NCBI GenBank assembly: GCA_034509735.1
Contig: JACGWO010000003.1
Location: forward strand, 39,292,873 to 39,356,872
DNA length: 64,000 nt
Source: Sesamum alatum
Taxonomy: Eukaryota; Streptophyta; Magnoliopsida; Lamiales; Pedaliaceae
Direction: 5' to 3'
The translations under genes and the position numbers were made by a program. The notes beneath the pieces were generated by a model. That model was not told the origin of the DNA, did no database searches, and saw only the letters and a list, made by a program, of their open reading frames with translations. This document shows positions 13,234 through 23,918 of the stretch, one piece after another; position 1 is the first letter of the stretch, and each line of letters begins with the position of its first letter.

Positions 13234-13868
13234 CTCTTCTTGCCGAATCCCCGCCGCCGCCCCCAAATTCTTACTGGGTTCTGCTACTTCCTCTGCTCAA
13301 ATGAATCTTGTTCGAGTTTGCTATGAGGGGAGTTGCGCACACGCATATCAAGATTTCCCCGACGGCGTTGCTGATAAGGAGAAATTCACAGTGGCGCAAA
13401 GGAGAGACTCTGAAGGGCCGTTGCAGAAAGTGGAGAATGAGAACAACTGTCGGGCCAAAAGAGGAACTTTTCGCCTCTGCTTTGAAGGTCTTCTTTATTG
13501 TATATACTTTGACATATAATTCTATGATTCTACTACAAAAGTGGTGCTCATCATTCTTGATAGATTTGAGTCTAGGATTGATCCATTTCTTGGTGAAATT
13601 CTAGGGTAGATTGAATTTGGTTTGGCCTGAATTGTATATTATATTCAGAGGTAGGTTTTATATTTAGTGCAGATTAGAAATATCGAAAACTCGAAACAAT
13701 GTATTTTAAAGTGATTTTGGGTGATTGATACTCCAGATGATTAAATACGTCTCGATTATTGAATATATGAAGCTGCAAAACACATCATCGTTAGGTTTAC
13801 ATCGAAAGGTCTCGGTTATAACCTTTTAATGTTTAAATTAGTAAGTCGTAGGAGAAATAATAAAAGTA
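13234..13868. other. Promoter/5' region of the TRB-like gene and spacer
   Basis: The first 150 bases upstream of the TRB-like start are GC-rich compared with the rest, and probably contain the 5' UTR and core promoter. No TATA box is convincing. The remainder is AT-rich spacer with no gene. Confidence 0.4.
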
Positions 13869-14530
13869 TTAGGTCGTGATTGATATATATGAATGAAATA
13901 TAATTGGTATTCTCGTGTACGTTCTTATATACGTGATTGATGCGAGTAAGAAAATAGATCATTAATTGCATAGGAGTTATTACTCACTTGGTAAAATAAT
14001 TAGTAATTCAATATTCCTCATAACATGGTATTAATTATTCCTATTAACATGGGAGTTAAATTTTGGTCATAGTAGATGCATTATAATTAAATAGATTAAT
14101 TTATTTGGTTGTTTGAATCAATATGAAAATCTTATTTATGTGTTGATTCAATCAACAATTATGGTTGAAGTAATTAAATAAATTTTCACATATATTATTT
14201 TTTAATAACACATTAGATACTTTATAAATTGCTCATAATTAACCTTCTATAAATATTTTTTGAGAATATTACAATGCACTCAATATATCGATATATATAT
14301 TAGGGCAAATTCATAAAAGGTATTTCATTCCATTACTAACCATTTTTTTTATAGTTACCAATCATGTGAAATAAAATTAACTAAGGAATGACAATTTCGT
14401 TGCCTTGTAATTTTGTACATACCAATCATAGGAATACTATTCAAATATGATTCTTTTTCCATCCTAATTCCATTTCTGAATTCATTCAGCTCCTTTTTAA
14501 TTCCATTACTATATACCAATCATGCTCTTA
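13869..14530. mobile_element. MITE-like element with about 27-bp inverted ends
   Basis: The left end TTAGGTCGTGATTGATATAT pairs with the reverse complement of the right end, TAAGAGCATGATTGGTATAT, and the match continues imperfectly for several bases. The ~660-bp interior has no coding capacity. No target duplication was identified. Confidence 0.55.
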
Positions 14531-14991
14531 GAGGTTCAAAAGTTATATTCATTGCATGGAGGATGATTATTTATAAATTTCTCTTGAATGTTCAATTTCG
14601 CACTAACCACAAACGTCAAAATCCAATAGTCACAGTAAATCTATACATATTAGGGTTTACGGTGCACCGAAACTGAGTTGTAAAGACCTTGATTAATAAA
14701 ACCGGTCTAGAACTTGTATGAAGATCATTTGTTCTGCTAGAAGATCGTAAGATATCCAAAATCAAGTAGTCTATTTTTATATTTTGACACGATGACCCGA
14801 TCCGATTGAATACATTGTGGGATATAATTATATTGTTACTTTTTTGGGATAGCGAAATCAGGATTTGGATGAATAAGTATATCATACCTCATGGATTGGA
14901 CGTAGCTATCCAACATTTTAGGGGATCGTACATAGCCCTTTATTGAAACGGGCCTCGATCCATTGAAGTAAACATGGATTATGGGTGGATT

Positions 14992-15742
14992 TAAGGCTTG
15001 TTGGTTCGTATGATTGGTTTAGGCCTGATGAGATTGGGTGGGATGGGAAAATGAATGATAATTAATCTCATCTTACATTATATGTTGTTTGGTTTGATAT
15101 ATTGTATAAAAGATATCCAATGTGATAATATAATATGTTATTTGGTTGAAGGAATTATAAAGTATGATTAAATGTAAAAGACTATTATGGGTATCCTCTT
15201 TTAAGTTATTTGTATTTTTATATTATAGCTTCTGAATGATTACAAAAAATAAAAGAATCTCTAAATTATTTATTGAAATACAATTGGTTAAATTTAAAAT
15301 AATTTTGGAATATTTTATTTCTATATTTATATGAAGTAGAAGTTCAAAATACGCATTCAAGTTAGTAATTAATTAAAACTCAAATATTTTCAAAAGTCCA
15401 AAAATAAGAAATAATATTTTTTTATTATATTTTATTATTATAATTTGAAATACATTTTTAATCATGCATCAAAAGTCTTTTTAATTTTCACATGTATTTA
15501 AATGGGAGGGAGAGAGAGGGGGGAGGGGAGGGTAAATGAGGAAAAAAAAAATAATACTGATTTATCATAATTTGTGGGATTGTGTATCCCACCTAATAGG
15601 TGGAATCCATTATTCCACAGATTCTGATAAATAAGATCAGACTCGATATTAATACCGAGCTCTAATAATACTAACAAAACGTGTGATTAAGTATGACAAA
15701 TAATTTTATCATATCTAATCACACGAACCAAACATGCCCTTA
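14992..15742. mobile_element. MITE-like element (TTGGTTCG inverted ends)
   Basis: The left end TAAGGCTTGTTGGTTCGTAT resembles the reverse complement of the right end, TAAGGGCATGTTTGGTTCGT; both continue as GATTGG or GATTAG. A GGGTGTTTGGTT-like terminus is common in plant hAT and Harbinger-derived MITEs. Inside are repeated TTTGGTTTGATATATTG words and a short purine-rich run near 15505-15535. It is non-coding. Confidence 0.5.
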
Positions 15743-16744
15743 GAGTTTTATCCATCCTCAACAAAAGCCAAGTAAACGGGCCTAATAGATTTGATCTATT
15801 TCTTTGGGAAATTATAGTGCAGATTAGAAAAGCAATTTCTATTTCATACATAAATTACGTTGACTAGGTTTGGCTAGTCTTAAATTAATTTTAATGACAA
15901 GTATGATTCAAGTATAGTTTAAAGAGTGCGATCAATCATTTTATGATTGGTTAGATTTCTAAATATTATATGTATAAAGAAATATTATGTTATTGTGAAA
16001 CTCTTTTAATGTGTATATACTTTTTAGGGTAGATTTTGAACTCTCACGAGGTTTGATATAATTCAAATACCTACTCGTTGTATAGATAATTTGTTTTGAA
16101 ATGCTTTTAAATAATTAGGATAATGGCAAATTGCTAATTGTACCATAATATAACTAACATGTCATACAAATATTTAGAAATTCATAATAAATATTTGTTA
16201 TCTAAAACAAACTTATAAAATTCAAAAATAAAATATTAGAGAAAAAATGTTTTTTGAATATTGTGGAGAACGGATCATAGTTCCAAACTTATTTCAGAAT
16301 GCATGCTTGATTTAAATAAAGATTAGGAATGACCATTCCTACACGTATGGAATTGGCCATTCACTACTTATTGTTTTAGCTATTCCTAATAAATTAGGAA
16401 TACATTATGTTTATAAGATTTGTAGTTACAAAATTATACATAAATTTAAGTAAATTAAATATAAAAAATGTCAATATAAAATACTTTAAGTATATAATAT
16501 CAATTATTTACAGGAAAAAATACATGCCACCCCATGTGATATAAGAAATGTGCAAACCTCATGTAACAAAAGACAAAATTATCTCCATGTGTTATTATAA
16601 ATATAGTAATTTATCTCCTTAACCCTAGTGGTGTACTACACGCGTCTTAGGTGCGATTTTAATTGATGTTATAAACTAAAACATTATTTTATATTTAAAT
16701 ATATTATAATACTATATATTATATATTTTTATTAAAAAAAACAA

Positions 16745-17031
16745 CCCCCGTCCCTCCACCTCCCCCCCCCTCCGCCTTCCCCTGCGCCCCTCCCCGCCAC
16801 CATTGCCCCCCGTCCCTTACCCGCCACTCCTCTTCCCCCCTCATTCCCTTCTGTTCACCGTCACCCTCCCCCCTATTCCCCGCCGCCCCCCTTTTCCCCC
16901 CTTCCCCATCGCCCCGCGCCCCCCTCCCTTCCTCGTCGCCTTTCCCCCAATTCATTCGCCGCCCTCCCCTTTTCCCCCCTCTGATCGCCGGAGCTGGATT
17001 TCCCTCCATCCAGCTACCCCACCCCTCTCTC
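16745..17031 (+). repeat. C/T-rich polypyrimidine tract (~290 bp)
   Basis: The plus strand is almost entirely C and T, with many runs of four to nine C, in an otherwise AT-rich region. The minus strand is therefore a polypurine tract with dozens of G-runs. It ends in a short (CT)n and ATATAC repeats. Open frames through it encode only Gly/Arg- or Pro-rich low-complexity strings and are not taken as genes. Confidence 0.85.
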
Positions 17032-17814
17032 TCTATACATATATGTATTATACATATATATTTTAATTACTAAAAATACATTATACACATATTTTTATCT
17101 AACTTTTTTATAAACATATATTTCATAAATATATATTTTTAAATCTGGACCGCTGATCAAATTAAGTAAAATCTGGACCAATAATCTTATCAATTAAATT
17201 TGAACTTTAGATTCAATCAGATCCAACATCTATTAATAAGGGTGTAAATGTATTTTTAATGATTAAAAATTTTAAAAAAATCTAAAAGGGGCGTGTGAAT
17301 GGCACAAATCAAAACTTGTGCGGGTTTTTGAAGCTTCATTAGAAACATATAAAAGAGTGATTTGAAAAGCTTTTTATTCAATTCCTTATGTTATTCTCCA
17401 AACATGAGGGCGTGTTAAGAAATTAATATAAATATTGGGATAATTTCACTTTTCATCCCTCAAGTTAGTTACTAAATCATTTTTGACACCTCATATTCCG
17501 ACCTCATCAATTTGAGTCCCCAAATTTTATTAAAATGATTAAAGTTAGCCATGATCGTTTAAACTAACATATAATTTTTTTTTTCCAATCAAGTGTCAAG
17601 ACTAACTTTGATCGTGTGGAAATTTACATTCACAACGACGCAAATAAAATAGTGTGGAAGAGTTGTTAACGCAGTTTCACGCAACAAATATTGAACACAT
17701 GATATGTGCAAATCAACATTTCCCCAAGAATAAGCATCATTGAAAGAATCGTGTAAACCTCTAATAAAACAAAAAATTATACCTAACTCCGTTGTAAAAT
17801 AAATATTAGTAGTG

Positions 17815-18603
17815 GAAACACACTCGAAATTCGATGTGTGTGCGTAATTTATTATTTTAGTAATTTTTTTAATTAAATAAAAAATAAAATTATCAAATTA
17901 TTAGAACTAATAGATAAATTGATTTTATATGTGTGTGAATGAGAAATTATTTAACAAAAAAATGGTCTTTCGTAAAAAAAGGCATAATTAACAATATTTT
18001 TTCAAATTTTGTCGACCAAGATAGTTATTATAGGGGCCTCTCCCTTATATATTTACTAGTAAGTAAAGGTTGAAGCACACTCGAATATGTATGTGCACAA
18101 TAAATTTTCTTTTTATTATTAGTTTGATTAAATAAAATAAAAGGAAATTAAATAAATAACTGATCAAAATTAATGACATGAATTAAATTTGAGTTTATAT
18201 GAATACAAAATAATTGACATAACTAATTAATTAAAGAAATTGTACTTATTTATGAAATAAAAAAAAAGTATAAGTAAGGGTATTTTAGTCAACCAATATC
18301 TTGCCTACCAAAAGTAGTTTTCTAAAGCCTTGAGCTTTAATATATACTAGCACTCACATCACACTTGATGCGTGCATATAATTTAAATTTTTATTATATT
18401 TATTTAATTAAATAAAATAAAAGAGAGATAAAATGAAAATCTAATTAAAGCTGATAAAAATAATAATTTTCAATGTACGTAGGAAATTATTGATATAACT
18501 AAATCATAAGAAGATGGTTATTTTATAAAAAGAAATAAACATAGGGCATTTTAGTCTATCAAAAGTAGTTTTTTAAGGTTTTGAGACTTAATAAATAGTA
18601 TCG
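17815..18603 (-). mobile_element. Head-to-tail array of three Helitron-like elements
   Basis: Read on the minus strand, three related units of about 250-290 bp follow each other: about 18349-18603, 18058-18343 and 17815-18056. Each starts with a TATACTATTTATTAAG-like or TATATATTAAAG-like block and ends after a GTGCAyryAT...TCGAGTGTG word. CTAG|T termini are seen at 18345-18350 and 18053-18058; the third end reads CTACT|A. Shared internal words include CTACTTTTGGTAGGC and AAAATACCCT. Non-coding. Confidence 0.5.
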
Positions 18604-19971
18604 AGTACAAATTTGTAAATAAAAATAAATATATTTTTCTTTTCTATCGAAATTATCATTTTTCTACAAATAATATTAATAATAAAATTTGAAAGTTATC
18701 ATTAAATTGTAAAAGTTTTCCATTCATAATATTGAATTGTATTGTATTTGTTAAGATGGAATATAGAATTTTAATTTCTAATGTTAGATTTATAACATTC
18801 CATATGCATAACTAAATAATTATAGTTAAAATGTTTTTTTTTTTTAAAATACTTAGAAACAATAAACATATACCGAGACAAACTAAAATATAAATCAAGA
18901 CAGGACTGAAGGTTTAAATACACTTTACCCTCTTGAACTATTCATGTTGCGTTAAGGTCCCTTAATTAAAGAATTATGCAACACGTACCCTCTGAATTGT
19001 TCGAGCAAAATTACCATCACGACATATATATTTATATCATTTCTAATATATTTTTAGTATTTTTTATATTAAATTATTATCAAATTATTTCTTAACTAGA
19101 ACAAAATTAGTTTATTATATTATGGAAAAGTAATTAATAATTCATCAATTCAAATTAAACGTAAAGTAATAAATTATTATAATAGATACACGGGTAATAA
19201 TACTAAACATAAAAAATAACAATAATTTAAATTTTTGAACCGACAAAGAACTTAGTAACTAACAAAATAAGTTTTGGCACTTTAAGAAAAATGATAAATA
19301 TATTCGAATTAATTCAAATGTATTTTAAAAAGAATTCTACAAATATATATTTAAGACTACTTTTTATATTAAGTATTTATGTTTTGTATATTTATGAAAA
19401 TTTAAATTGTTAAATAACTAAAAAAATTCTATGTTATAACTAAAATATATTTTTTCTAGTGTAAATTGAATTTACGGTGCAATATATTAAAAAAAAAAAC
19501 TCTATCCATTAAATATATATGTATATAGTATAAAGGCAAATTTGTCCTAATATTTATTTCAATGGGGTGAATGATATGTCAATTCGTTCAGGGGCCTCAA
19601 TGTCAATATGAAAATAACAATAGTATAACTATTATTTTTTGTATTTTTATTTATTTATTTATTATATCATATGATCATTTATTACGGAAAAAACCTTATT
19701 TATATGTAGTACACTAGCGATTAATTATCTTAAATTTCTACCAAGCCTTTATACAATATTTTCCATCTAGCACGTACCTATGCTATGCACGAAAATTATG
19801 AATATGCATAATTTATTTTATTATTTATCATTGTACTATAATTTATATATTTTTGGGTTCTGTCTGTAATATGTAGGTTCTACTTTTAATTAATCGTACA
19901 GATAAAATTTTTTTAACTTGAAATAAGAATTAACATAATTAATCAACTTTTTAAATCCTTCCCCCTCTCCC
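18604..19971. other. AT-rich spacer
   Basis: About 1.4 kb with no credible gene. I see only AT-rich sequence with short A and T runs. Confidence 0.5.
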
Positions 19972-20191
19972 TTTTTTAAATAAAAGCGATGAATATTATT
20001 AATTGAAGTAAATTAATTACAATCAGTTTGTTGAATATCAATCTCTAACAGTGACAATTACATCATACTCGATTAATAATATCACATAAATTAACTCTAA
20101 ACAACACCTATTTTACAATAGCATATCATCCCACATATTAGTGGGGTTCGAACCCATGACCTCAAACTTAACCACTAGGCTAAGAGATCAT
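19972..20191 (-). mobile_element. tRNA-derived SINE
   Basis: Read on the minus strand, the element starts TGATCTCTTAGCCTAGTGG and continues GTTAAG, a tRNA-like A box. About 30 bp later comes GGGTTCGAACC, a near-perfect pol III B box. The body then runs to a 3' end CATCGCTTTTATTTAAAAAA. This order (A box, B box, unrelated body, T/A-rich tail, ~220 bp) is that of plant SINEs. A diverged relative lies at 3743-3985. Confidence 0.65.
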
Positions 20192-20259
20192 TGATCTCAA
20201 CCCTTACGGATTTTATATTTTTTTTAAGCAAATTGTATCCATCACATGGCGCGATCAAT

Positions 20260-20570
20260 AAGGTTGTAAATGATCGAGCCAAGCCGAGTATATCATTATT
20301 CAAGTTTTTGGAATTGTTGTCAAGCTTAAAAATGTGTGTTTTTTGAATTTGATTTGAATATTAATCTAATTGAGTTCAAACGAGCTTTAATTAGATCAAA
20401 CATGAGTCGAGTTCGAGTCATTTGATATTTTTTAAGTATATTTACCATTTTAGTATTAATCGAATCGAGTTCGAGTGTTCAAATTTGATTTGTTAAAATT
20501 AACAAATCAACTTAAAATGAGCTTTTGCCAATCTAAGATTGTATCGAATAATTTGATTTATTTTTTACCC
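20260..20570 (+). repeat. Dispersed GAGTTCGAG-rich repeat, copy A
   Basis: The segment is rich in GAGTCGAG, GAGTTCGAG and AGCTTTAATTAGATCAAA words. A related segment in inverted orientation lies at 30377-30650, and fragments occur near 3985-4140. It has no coding frame. The family is common in plant spacers and is not classified here. Confidence 0.5.
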
Positions 20571-20744
20571 TTATGGATCATATGTCTATATACAGAAATC
20601 ATAAATCTGCATTAATTTTCCAGCTAGCATCTATGTATAGAAATCATAAATATTTTGCTAAAGAAAATCATAAATATGCATTAATTTTATAATTTACTAC
20701 TACACCATAACTTTTCTTTTTCTTTTAAAGTTCCGCGTGTAACA

Positions 20745-21123
20745 AAAGTTATGAAATAAATTATATTTTTAATCCGCAATAATACCATTAAAATGATTTT
20801 GGTCCTAACCGTTATGTTTCCATCAAAACTAACGAATATGTGCAGATGGACGTGAAAAATGAGGGAAGTGGGTTGGATTTTTGCGCCAAAAATAGGGGCA
20901 AAATTAGGTTTATATTGTTAGCAGCAAAATTGGGGTTAAAATCCAACAAATTTCTCGCATTTTTCACGTCCTCGTGCATCTCACGTGGACATCTCTGTTA
21001 GTTTTGACGAAAATATAATGATTGGGACTAATTTTGCAAAACCGGTAACTTTATATCATTAACAAGGAGGATCAAAATCGTTTTAGTGATATTTTTGAGG
21101 GGCTTAAGTGTATTTTTCCCTGT
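20745..21123. mobile_element. Foldback (long-inverted-repeat) MITE-like element
   Basis: The two halves are imperfect reverse complements. For example, ACTAACGAATATGTGCAGAT plus GGACGTGAAAAATG on the left mirrors the right half, which reads ACTAACAGAGATGTCCACGT on the opposite strand. Arms are about 150 bp with a short centre. Such a transcript would fold into a near-perfect hairpin. Confidence 0.6.
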
Positions 21124-21129
21124 AGGTAT

Positions 21130-23180
21130 GACTTTTAATTTTCAACTAGTATTTGCCCCGTGCATGCATTGCAAGCTGACAATTAAACTTTTTCATAGAA
21201 TTAATTTTGTTCATATTTATTATTTTTAATTTATATTATCATAATAATTATTTTTCTATTATTTCTAATAAACCCATTAAATAATAATTGCATTTTTATT
21301 CGATTTACATTTACACATTAAGGAGGAATTCAAATGTCAACGTGTTTCGAATGAGATATAAATTTTCTTCTAAAATTTGAAAGGTATTTACTAAAAATTT
21401 GATGTATACAAAAAGTTTCAAATACAATAATTTTGAATATATAATTTTAAATATTAATAATAAAATTTATCTAATAATTAAATAAGCTAAAGAATCTTTG
21501 AAGAGAGGAAAACTGAACAGAGACAATATGTGTAGTACAAATACAGTAAAAAATATTGTCATCATATTGAACTAGTAGTTTGCAGAACACCTCTACGTGT
21601 GTGTATAATATTTTAATGTTATTTAAAATAAAATATTTATAATTTTATAAAGTATGTGTAAAATAATAAATTAATATTAAATTTATAAAAAAACAATGAT
21701 AAGAAAAGGTAATAATATAATATTAGAAAAAAAATAGATGCAGTCAAATAAAAAAGAGATTACTACCAAAAGATAGTTGTTGAGTGGAAAATTAAATAGT
21801 TAAATAAAAAATTAAATTAAATATTAGAAAAAATACAAAGTGACAGCCCAAATAAGGCGAGACACCAAAATGTACTCTCCCTTCATAATATGTAAAGTGT
21901 AGAGTATAAATACCAACTTAATGGTATTTATATGGTATACTAGTTGGAAACAAACACTCGATGCATGTGCAAATACAATATATTTTTATTAAATTAATAA
22001 TTTATGAAAAAAATAAAATTCAGTAAAATAAAATACAGAGAACAAATGAATAAATAAATTCATATATAAGAAAATATTATAGATGATTGGGATAATAAAT
22101 GAGAGAGTAGTCACTTCAGCATGAAAATGAAAAAAATAAAATAAATACATAAATTTTAAAATAAAAATAAAATTGACAAATTGGAAGACACCAAATTGGT
22201 GCTCTCCCTTAATAATAAAGTATACATTACCACTTCACTCAAGAAAATCATTAATTTAAGTGAATCAAACATCAATATTGTAAACCGAGTCAATAATATT
22301 TGAATGACAATATAAATTTTTTTATTTTTATAATTAAAAAACAAATACATTAATTTTAGAAATATTTTTATTTTATCATGGATATTAAAAACCCTAATTT
22401 TCGCTATAGGACCTCTTAAACAAAATGAATGATTATGTAGGTATATATAAAAAAAAGGCGAATAAATCATCATAACATAATCAAACAAAAAATAAATAAA
22501 AGAATCATTCAAAGATAGATAGAAACTTTGTATTTTTCATAAAAAAGTTTTTTTTCAAGAAAGAAAAATATTATAGGATATCTATTAATTGATGTCGAAA
22601 CAAAATATTGTTATATTTTTTTTAAGTTCTACGTGTAATATGTAGGTTTGTTTTTTTTTTATATATATATATATATATACCTTTTTCAATTAAGTTAAAA
22701 CAAAAATAATTGGAGCACTATTAAATCAAATATTACCTATGTTTAATGCTGCTAATCATGAAAATTGCAAAAGATAAACTAAGAAAAATGTCATACTCTA
22801 AGAAATAACAACATAGTTTAATTAAATTTAAATTTATTTACATAACAAATATTTTTTAAACGAAACCCAATCAAATCGCATCCATTGCCATTCTTATTTT
22901 GAAACTAATGATTGAAGTATATTCGATGCATGTAAATTTTAATTTTTTATTACATTTATTTAAATAAATTAAATAAAAAAAATAAATGAATAACTGATAA
23001 AAAAATGATAAAATAGATTAAATTTGATTTACACAATGACAAATAATTGATATAACTAATTAATCAAAGAAACGGTTATTTGCGGAAGAAAAAAGTATAC
23101 GTGAGGGTATTCTAGTCCATCAACGGCTTGCCTACCAAATGTAGTTTTTTTCAAGGCCTTGGGCCTTAATATACCGTACA
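21130..23180 (-). mobile_element. Cluster of Helitron-like elements and fragments upstream of LCYE
   Basis: Several minus-strand Helitron-like 3' ends are visible. At about 21128-21170 the reverse strand reads GCATGCACGGGGCAAATACTAG|T, in line with the usual hairpin plus CTAG|T. Similar CTAG|T ends next to CGATGCATGTGC-like words lie near 21573 and 21950. The sequence at 22905-23175 matches the body of the array at 17815-18603, including TTGCCTACCAAA and GGGCCTTAATATA. Exact element borders could not be fixed. There is no helicase or Rep coding sequence, so all are non-autonomous. Confidence 0.45.
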
Positions 23181-23630
23181 AATAGTAACGGCACATTCGA
23201 TGTATATGCTTAAATTCATCTTATGTTAAATTAAAAAATACATCTATTTTTATGTGATTTTAACCTCCATCCAGTAATTAATTCAATTCTTTAGTTTTTG
23301 TTAAAATTTTATTCATTTTGGCGGTGAACTGATAAAAATACTTGGTGGACTATGTTTATAATTTTTTATTAATTAAGTGGACAATCTTTTTTTATAATTT
23401 TAAAAAAAGTGGACAATTATATTTTTTTATCTTCTTAAAGAAAAATACAAATAAGGGTAAAACTTATAATTACATAACTACGTTTAAAAATAATTTTTTA
23501 AATAATAAAAAAATATTTATAATTATACCAAATTTTAGGGAATATTATTTTTATTTTATCTAAATAGTATAAATTGCTAAAGCCTTTAGCCCTTGAAGAT
23601 TTTTAAATTTTTTAAGCAAATCGTATCCAT

Positions 23631-23639
23631 CCACGTGGC
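23631..23639 (+). promoter_or_regulatory. Perfect G-box CCACGTGGC upstream of LCYE
   Basis: CCACGTGGC lies about 285 bp before the LCYE start codon and about 190 bp before its TATA box. G-boxes of this kind are bound by light-signalling bZIP and bHLH factors (HY5, PIFs), which are known to control carotenoid genes. The binding here is inference. Confidence 0.6.
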
Positions 23640-23824
23640 AAAATCATAGGATGACCGTTGAACACATCATCAAATCTTCCCTCTCCCCCTATCCGCTAAG
23701 CTTTACCCAGAGAAGAGAGAAGAGAAGTGAATTGCTGAACACCATCCCCCATCACACACCGTCCCCTCCAGTTTCTTCCCTCCGGTTCGTTCAGTTCACC
23801 CCGCTGCATTCCGGCACTCACACC

Positions 23825-23831
23825 TATAAAA
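23825..23831 (+). promoter_or_regulatory. TATA box of LCYE
   Basis: TATAAAA in the context CACCTATAAAATC lies 88 bp upstream of the start codon, preceded by a CT-rich stretch. It is the best core-promoter candidate; it would give a 5' UTR of roughly 60 bases. It could also lie inside a longer 5' UTR. Confidence 0.45.
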
Positions 23832-23918
23832 TCATCCCAAGCTCCACTCTCCGACGAAGTTTCTCGAAAAACACACACAGAAACAGCTACTGCTGCGTGC
23901 AGAAAGTACGGAGGTGAG

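Noticed and set aside
16719..17009. Minus-strand 96-codon Gly/Arg-rich open frame (and a Pro-rich frame opposite)
   Set aside because: Both are translations of the polypyrimidine tract; low complexity, no splice context and no family resemblance.
20143..20156. GGTTCGAACC tRNA T-loop-like word suggesting a tRNA gene
   Set aside because: No acceptor stem or anticodon arm can be folded around it; it fits the B box of a SINE.
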